From the NCBI GenBank assembly GCA_035495435.1, contig DATJFV010000094.1, positions 1 to 18,809 of the forward strand: a DNA stretch of 18,809 bases, given 5' to 3'. Both the position numbers and the translations under genes were made by a program. This stretch comes from JBDSKH01 sp035495435 (GTDB lineage Bacteria > Actinomycetota > Actinomycetes > Actinomycetales > Microbacteriaceae). This document shows, piece after piece, positions 15,293-18,809 of this stretch; position 1 is the first letter of the stretch; each line of letters opens with the position of its first letter. The notes under the pieces are model-generated. The model saw only the letters and a program-made list of their open reading frames with translations, had not been told where the DNA came from and did no database searches.

Positions 15293-15321
15293 TGGACACG
15301 ATAACCCCGGCGGGCTACGCT
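15293..15321 (+). promoter_or_regulatory. efeUOB promoter (-35 TGGACA, -10 TACGCT)
   Basis: TGGACA (15293-15298), a 17-bp spacer and TACGCT (15316-15321) make the best sigma-A-type promoter in the window, with a predicted start near 15328. The -35 overlaps the -10 (TATCGT, complement of 15298-15303) of the divergent membrane-protein gene, so the two promoters are physically intertwined. Confidence 0.6.
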
Positions 15322-15323
15322 GG

Positions 15324-15342
15324 TTAGGTAAGGTAAGCCTCA
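15324..15342. promoter_or_regulatory. DtxR/IdeR-type iron box upstream of efeU
   Basis: TTAGGTAAGGTAAGCCTCA matches the recalled DtxR/IdeR consensus TTAGGTTAGGCTAACCTAA at 14 of 19 positions. It lies over the predicted efeU transcription start, directly after the -10, where iron-loaded repressor would block initiation. This is the expected control for an iron-uptake operon. The same box lies at about -35 of the divergent membrane protein-fdxA-dapC promoter. Confidence 0.7.
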
Positions 15343-15385
15343 CCAATCTCCTTATCTCACCCCGACCGCAAGGAATCCCTGACCC

Positions 15386-16213
15386 GTGCTCGCGAACCTG
15401 CTGATCGGCCTGCGCGAAGGTCTCGAAGCCGGCCTGGTCGTCGGCATCCTCGTCGCCTACCTGCACAAGATCGGCCGCCGGGACGTGCTGCCCCGCCTGT
15501 GGGTCGGCATCGCGGGCGCCGTGCTGCTCTCCCTCATCGTCGGTGCGGTGCTGACCTTCGGCCCCAGCACCCTGAGCTTCCAGGCTCAGGAGATCCTCGG
15601 GGGCACCCTGTCGATCGTCGCGGTCGCCATGGTGACCTGGATGACGTTCTGGATGGCCCGTCACGCCCGTGGCATGAGCGCCGCGCTGCGCGCCGACGTC
15701 GACCGTGCCGTCACCCGCTCCGCCGCCGCCCTGGTGATCCTCGGCATCGTGAGTGTGGGGCGCGAGGGCGTCGAGACCGCGCTGTTCGTCTGGGCGAGCG
15801 TGAATGCCGGCGCGAACGCAGCGCTCGGCACGCTCGGTGCCGTCATCGGCATCCTGCTCGCGGTCGTCCTGGCCTACCTCATCTACCGGGGCCTGGTGCG
15901 CATCAACCTCGGCCGGTTCTTCTTCTGGACCGGGATCGTGCTCATCGTGGTCGCCGCCGGCGTGCTCGCCTACGGCGTCGGTGACCTGCAGGAGGCCGGC
16001 GTTCTGCCGGGGATCACGGCGACGGCGTTCGATGTCTCGAGCGTGATCTCCCCCGCGAGCTGGTACGGCGCCCTCCTGTCCGGCGTCTTCAACTTCACGC
16101 CCGCTCCGACGGTGCTGCAGGTGATCGTCTGGGTCGGCTATGTGGTCGCCACGCTCGCGATCTTCCTGCAGGTGAGCCGCCCGCGTGCCGCCGCGGTCGT
16201 CCAACCCGCCTGA
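15386..16213 (+). CDS. efeU: Iron permease EfeU (FTR1 family)
   Basis: The 275-aa protein has about seven membrane helices and the two REGxE iron-binding motifs of FTR1/EfeU permeases: REGLE at residues 10-14 in helix 1 and REGVE at 126-130 in helix 4. It carries iron through the cytoplasmic membrane, working with EfeO and EfeB. The GTG start at 15386 has AAGGA (15370-15374) 11 nt upstream, a rather long but usable spacing. It is the first gene of efeUOB, 45 nt before efeO, behind a promoter with an IdeR-type box. Confidence 0.95.
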   Translation: MLANLLIGLREGLEAGLVVGILVAYLHKIGRRDVLPRLWVGIAGAVLLSLIVGAVLTFGPSTLSFQAQEILGGTLSIVAVAMVTWMTFWMARHARGMSAALRADVDRAVTRSAAALVILGIVSVGREGVETALFVWASVNAGANAALGTLGAVIGILLAVVLAYLIYRGLVRINLGRFFFWTGIVLIVVAAGVLAYGVGDLQEAGVLPGITATAFDVSSVISPASWYGALLSGVFNFTPAPTVLQVIVWVGYVVATLAIFLQVSRPRAAAVVQPA

Positions 16214-16249
16214 CGCAGCAGCCGTCATCCTCTGCCATCCCCTGAGAAC

Positions 16250-16254
16250 AGGAG
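16250..16254 (+). promoter_or_regulatory. efeO ribosome binding site
   Basis: AGGAG at 16250-16254 lies 4 nt before the ATG at 16259 and fixes this start. The 45-nt gap to efeU shows no hairpin, consistent with co-transcription. Confidence 0.6.
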
Positions 16255-16258
16255 ACTC

Positions 16259-17464
16259 ATGTCCTCTCGTCCCCTGCTGGCCACCGGCGCCGCGCTCATC
16301 ACGGCTCTCGCGCTGACCGGATGCGTCCCCAACGCCCCGGCGGACGACGCGTCCGTCATCCGCGTCGCCATCGCCGACGACTCATGCGCGTTGTCGGAGA
16401 CCACGGCGGCGGCCGGAAGCGTCACGTTCGAGCTGACCAACTCCGGATCGGATGTGAACGAGTTCTACATCCTCGCCGAAGACCAGCTGCGGATCGTGGG
16501 CGAGAAAGAGAACCTGGTCGTCGGCACCCCGGTGACCTACACCGTGCAGTTGCAGCCCGGCACCTACTACACCGCCTGCAAGTTCCAGATGGTGGGCTCG
16601 CCGATCGGGCTGACCGAGCTCACCGTCACCGGCGAGGCGACCGCGGCGACCGCCGACGAACAGCAGCTGATCGACCAGGCCACCGCCGACTACGTCGCGT
16701 ACATCACCTCGCAGGCCGGAGAGCTGATCCCGGCCGTCGGGGCCTTCGCCGACGCCTACGCCGCGGGGCAGGACGAGAAGGCGCGCTCGCTGTACGCCCC
16801 GACGCGCGTGTTCTACGAGCGGATCGAGCCGACCGCCGAAGCGTTCGGCGACCTCGATCCGAAGATCGACTACCGCGAGGTCGACGCGGTCGCCGAGGGC
16901 CTGCCCTGGACCGGGTTCCACCGCATCGAGAAGGACCTGTGGCCGCCGGCCGCGGGCGACCTGAACTCCGACGGCACGAGCGCCACGCTCGACTGGGCAC
17001 CGTCGACTCCGGCCGAGCGCGCGGCCCACGCCCAGCAGCTGAAGGACGACGTGCAGAGCCTGTACGACCTCGTGCACGCCGACGATTTCACCGTGTCGCT
17101 CGCCGACATCTCCAACGGGGCGATCGCGTTGCTCGATGAGGTCGCGGTCGGCAAGATCACCGGCGAGGAGGACTGGTGGTCGCACAGCGACCTTACCGAC
17201 GTCGCCGCCAACGTGCAGGGCGCCGAGGTCGCATTCGGAAACGTGCGCCCCATCGCCGAGGCGAAGGGAGAGGGTGACCTGGCTGACGAGATCCAGTCCC
17301 GCTTTGACGCGCTGCACGCGCTGCTGGCACAGTACGGCAGCCTCACGGACGGCTTCACCCCCTACGACCAGGTCACCGACGCGCAGCGCAAGGAACTCTC
17401 GGACGGCGTGAACGCCCTCGCCGAGCCCCTGTCGCGGCTGACCAGCGCGGTGCTGGGCGCCTGA
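16259..17464 (+). CDS. efeO: Iron-uptake lipoprotein EfeO (cupredoxin + M75/imelysin domains)
   Basis: The 401-aa protein has a lipoprotein signal peptide with lipobox LTGC (lipidated C22), so it should be anchored on the outer face of the membrane. A cupredoxin-like domain (about residues 35-125) includes C43 and C107 (YYTACKFQM). An alpha-helical M75/imelysin domain (about 140-400) carries the iron-binding HxxE motif at H221-E224 (GFHRIEKDLW). EfeO binds iron outside the membrane and hands it to EfeU, in concert with EfeB. Its TGA overlaps the efeB ATG by one base (TGATG), so the two are translationally coupled. All expected domains are present and intact. Confidence 0.96.
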   Translation: MSSRPLLATGAALITALALTGCVPNAPADDASVIRVAIADDSCALSETTAAAGSVTFELTNSGSDVNEFYILAEDQLRIVGEKENLVVGTPVTYTVQLQPGTYYTACKFQMVGSPIGLTELTVTGEATAATADEQQLIDQATADYVAYITSQAGELIPAVGAFADAYAAGQDEKARSLYAPTRVFYERIEPTAEAFGDLDPKIDYREVDAVAEGLPWTGFHRIEKDLWPPAAGDLNSDGTSATLDWAPSTPAERAAHAQQLKDDVQSLYDLVHADDFTVSLADISNGAIALLDEVAVGKITGEEDWWSHSDLTDVAANVQGAEVAFGNVRPIAEAKGEGDLADEIQSRFDALHALLAQYGSLTDGFTPYDQVTDAQRKELSDGVNALAEPLSRLTSAVLGA

Positions 17465-18729
17465 TGGCCGAACCCGCGCAGCCCGGCGGACTGAGCCGCC
17501 GCGGCCTGCTCGGCCTCGTCGGTGCGGGCGCGGCCGGGCTCGCTGTGGGCGGAGCGGGCGGCGCGGCCATCGCGACCAGCGTGGGCGCCCCGGCCACGTC
17601 GGGCGGGCCGGCCAGCTATCCGTTCTTCGGCGAGCACCAGGCGGGCATCGTCACGCCGGCGCAGGATCGCCTGCACTTCGCCGCGTTCGATCTGGCCGCG
17701 GGTGCGACCGCACAGGACCTGCGCGAACTGCTCGCCGACTGGACCTACGCCGCGTCGCGCATCACCCAGGGACTCGACGTCACCGAGAGCGGGGCGGTGG
17801 GCGGCTCGCCGCTTGCTCCCCCGGACGACACCGGCGAGGCGCTGGGCCTGCCGGCCGCAGGCCTGACGATCACCTTCGGGTTCGGGCCGGCACTGTTCGA
17901 CGAGCGATTCGGGCTCGCGTCGCGCAAGCCGGCCGCGCTCGAACCGCTCCCCCGGTTCTCGGGCGACGCCCTCGTGCCCGAGCAGTCGGGTGGCGACCTC
18001 TGCATCCAGGCCTGCGCCGATGATCCGCAGGTCGCCGTTCACGCCATCCGCAACCTCAGCCGCATCGCCTTCGGTCGGGCGGCGCTGCGCTGGTCGCAGC
18101 TCGGCTTCGGCCGCACCTCGTCCACCTCGACCACCCAGGCAACGCCGCGCAACCTGTTCGGGTTCAAAGACGGAACCGCCAACATCAAGGCCGAAGAACC
18201 GGATGCGGTGGCCGAGCACGTCTGGACGCGCGCCGGCGACGGCCCGGCCTGGATGACCGGCGGCAGCTACCTCGTGGCGCGCAAGATCCGGATGGTCATC
18301 GAGAGCTGGGACCGCACCCGGCTCGAGGAGCAGGAGCGCGTCATCGGCCGCGACAAGGGCGAGGGCGCCCCGCTGTCGGGCGGCACCGAGTTCACCGAAC
18401 CCGACTTCACCCGCCCGGACGACGACGGCACCCCCCGGATCGCGACGGACGCGCACGTGCGGCTCGCGCATCCGTCGCGGAACGCCGGGGTGCGCCTGCT
18501 GCGCCGCGGCTACAACTTCGTCGACGGCAACGACACGCTCGGGCGCCTCGACGCCGGGCTGTTCTTCATCTCGTTCCAGCGCGATCCGGCGCAGTTCATC
18601 GCCGTGCAACGCTCACTCGCCGGGCACGATGCGCTCAACGAATACACCAAGCACGTGGGCAGCGCGATCTTCGCCGTGCCGCCGGGAGCGCGCCGCGGCG
18701 GCACGATCGGCGACGCGCTCTTCGCCTGA
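17464..18729 (+). CDS. efeB: Tat-exported Dyp-type haem peroxidase EfeB
   Basis: The 421-aa protein begins with a twin-arginine signal (LSRRGLLG, R12-R13, followed by an Ala/Gly-rich hydrophobic stretch to about residue 40), so it should be exported folded with haem. The Dyp-type domain has the GxxDG motif G233-G237 with catalytic D236, and a DAHVRLAHP segment whose H331 (or H336) is the likely proximal haem ligand, followed by RRGYNF. EfeB is proposed to oxidise Fe2+ (or release iron from haem) for EfeO/EfeU. It starts by a TGATG overlap with efeO and ends the operon; a short inverted repeat at the stop may terminate it. The Tat dependence links it to tatB in this window. Confidence 0.95.
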   Translation: MAEPAQPGGLSRRGLLGLVGAGAAGLAVGGAGGAAIATSVGAPATSGGPASYPFFGEHQAGIVTPAQDRLHFAAFDLAAGATAQDLRELLADWTYAASRITQGLDVTESGAVGGSPLAPPDDTGEALGLPAAGLTITFGFGPALFDERFGLASRKPAALEPLPRFSGDALVPEQSGGDLCIQACADDPQVAVHAIRNLSRIAFGRAALRWSQLGFGRTSSTSTTQATPRNLFGFKDGTANIKAEEPDAVAEHVWTRAGDGPAWMTGGSYLVARKIRMVIESWDRTRLEEQERVIGRDKGEGAPLSGGTEFTEPDFTRPDDDGTPRIATDAHVRLAHPSRNAGVRLLRRGYNFVDGNDTLGRLDAGLFFISFQRDPAQFIAVQRSLAGHDALNEYTKHVGSAIFAVPPGARRGGTIGDALFA

Positions 18730-18744
18730 GCGCGCTGAGCGCTC
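18728..18744. terminator. Short hairpin between efeB and the convergent right-edge gene
   Basis: GAGCGC / GCGCTC forms a 6-bp perfect stem with a GCTGA loop. It overlaps the efeB stop codon and lies 3 bp before the stop of the convergent gene. The stem is short with no U tract, so terminator function is inferred mainly from position. Confidence 0.4.
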
Positions 18745-18746
18745 TG

Positions 18747-18809
18747 CTACTTGCCGGTTGCGGCGTTCGTCACCGTGTAGTTGGCGTTCCAGTCGCCGTC
18801 GGCCTTCGT
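18747..18809 (-). CDS. 3' end of an unidentified gene (partial)
   Basis: A minus-strand frame enters from the right edge and stops with TAG at 18747-18749. The visible C-terminus is TKADGDWNANYTVTNAATGK, rich in Asn, Thr, Gly and Asp with a beta-strand pattern, as is common in secreted or cell-wall proteins, but too short for a family call. It converges on efeB with a 17-bp gap. Confidence 0.5.
   Translation of the reverse strand, partial: TKADGDWNANYTVTNAATGK

Noticed and set aside
17362..18609. A 415-codon open frame opposite efeB, and similar long antisense frames opposite gltA, efeU and dapC
   Set aside because: No recognisable domains, shadow-like composition, and each opposite a gene with intact catalytic motifs.

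Overview
The window is a high-GC, gene-dense stretch of an actinobacterial chromosome, most likely from Microbacteriaceae (Microbacterium/Leifsonia-like). The evidence is the GC-rich codon use with many GTG starts, the actinobacterial-type DapD, the 57-residue DUF3117 protein, the seven-iron ferredoxin FdxA next to DapC, and the frequent TAnnnT -10 boxes placed about 7 nt before the start codon (leaderless genes). No tRNA, rRNA, CRISPR array, insertion sequence or phage gene was seen.

Layout. (1) Positions 1-1490: the tail of an unknown upstream gene, then mrp (P-loop Fe-S carrier/ApbC family) and a small hypothetical gene, closed by a strong hairpin. (2) 1505-6976: an accessory-looking metabolic block. 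It holds a 35-aa membrane peptide gene divergent from a LysR regulator, a GabD2-like (succinate-)semialdehyde dehydrogenase, and, divergent from that, a GPH-type sugar/cation symporter translationally coupled to a sphingosine-1-phosphate-lyase-like PLP enzyme. (3) 6987-8246: tatB divergent from a class I O-methyltransferase, then DUF3117. (4) 8314-12163: a PIG-V-like GT-C membrane glycosyltransferase, dapE and dapD (divergent, sharing one palindromic -10), and a helical protein of unknown function. (5) 12173-15299: gltA, then an operon of a four-helix membrane protein, fdxA and dapC. (6) 15324-18729: the iron-uptake operon efeU-efeO-efeB under a DtxR/IdeR-type box. The right edge holds the last codons of an unidentified minus-strand gene.

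How the genes fit together. dapD, dapC and dapE encode three of the four enzymes of the succinylase branch of lysine/meso-diaminopimelate synthesis. gltA feeds the TCA cycle. EfeUOB is a ferrous/ferric uptake system whose peroxidase EfeB carries a twin-arginine signal, so it depends on the Tat pathway to which the tatB here belongs. mrp and fdxA concern iron-sulfur chemistry. As recalled, the set mrp, tatB, Rv1220c-like methyltransferase, DUF3117, dapE/dapD and fdxC-dapC occurs in one broad region of Mycobacterium tuberculosis (about Rv1177-Rv1229), so most of the window is a compacted version of a conserved core neighbourhood. The LysR/aldehyde dehydrogenase/GPH/lyase block is the part that does not belong to that core.

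I found no clearly new multi-gene defence or mobile system. The most interesting signals are the lyase/aldehyde dehydrogenase block, the systematic leaderless architecture (ten genes), the back-to-back dapE/dapD promoters sharing the same seven base pairs, the gltA stop codon that doubles as the next gene's -10 box, and the iron box placed between two divergent operons.
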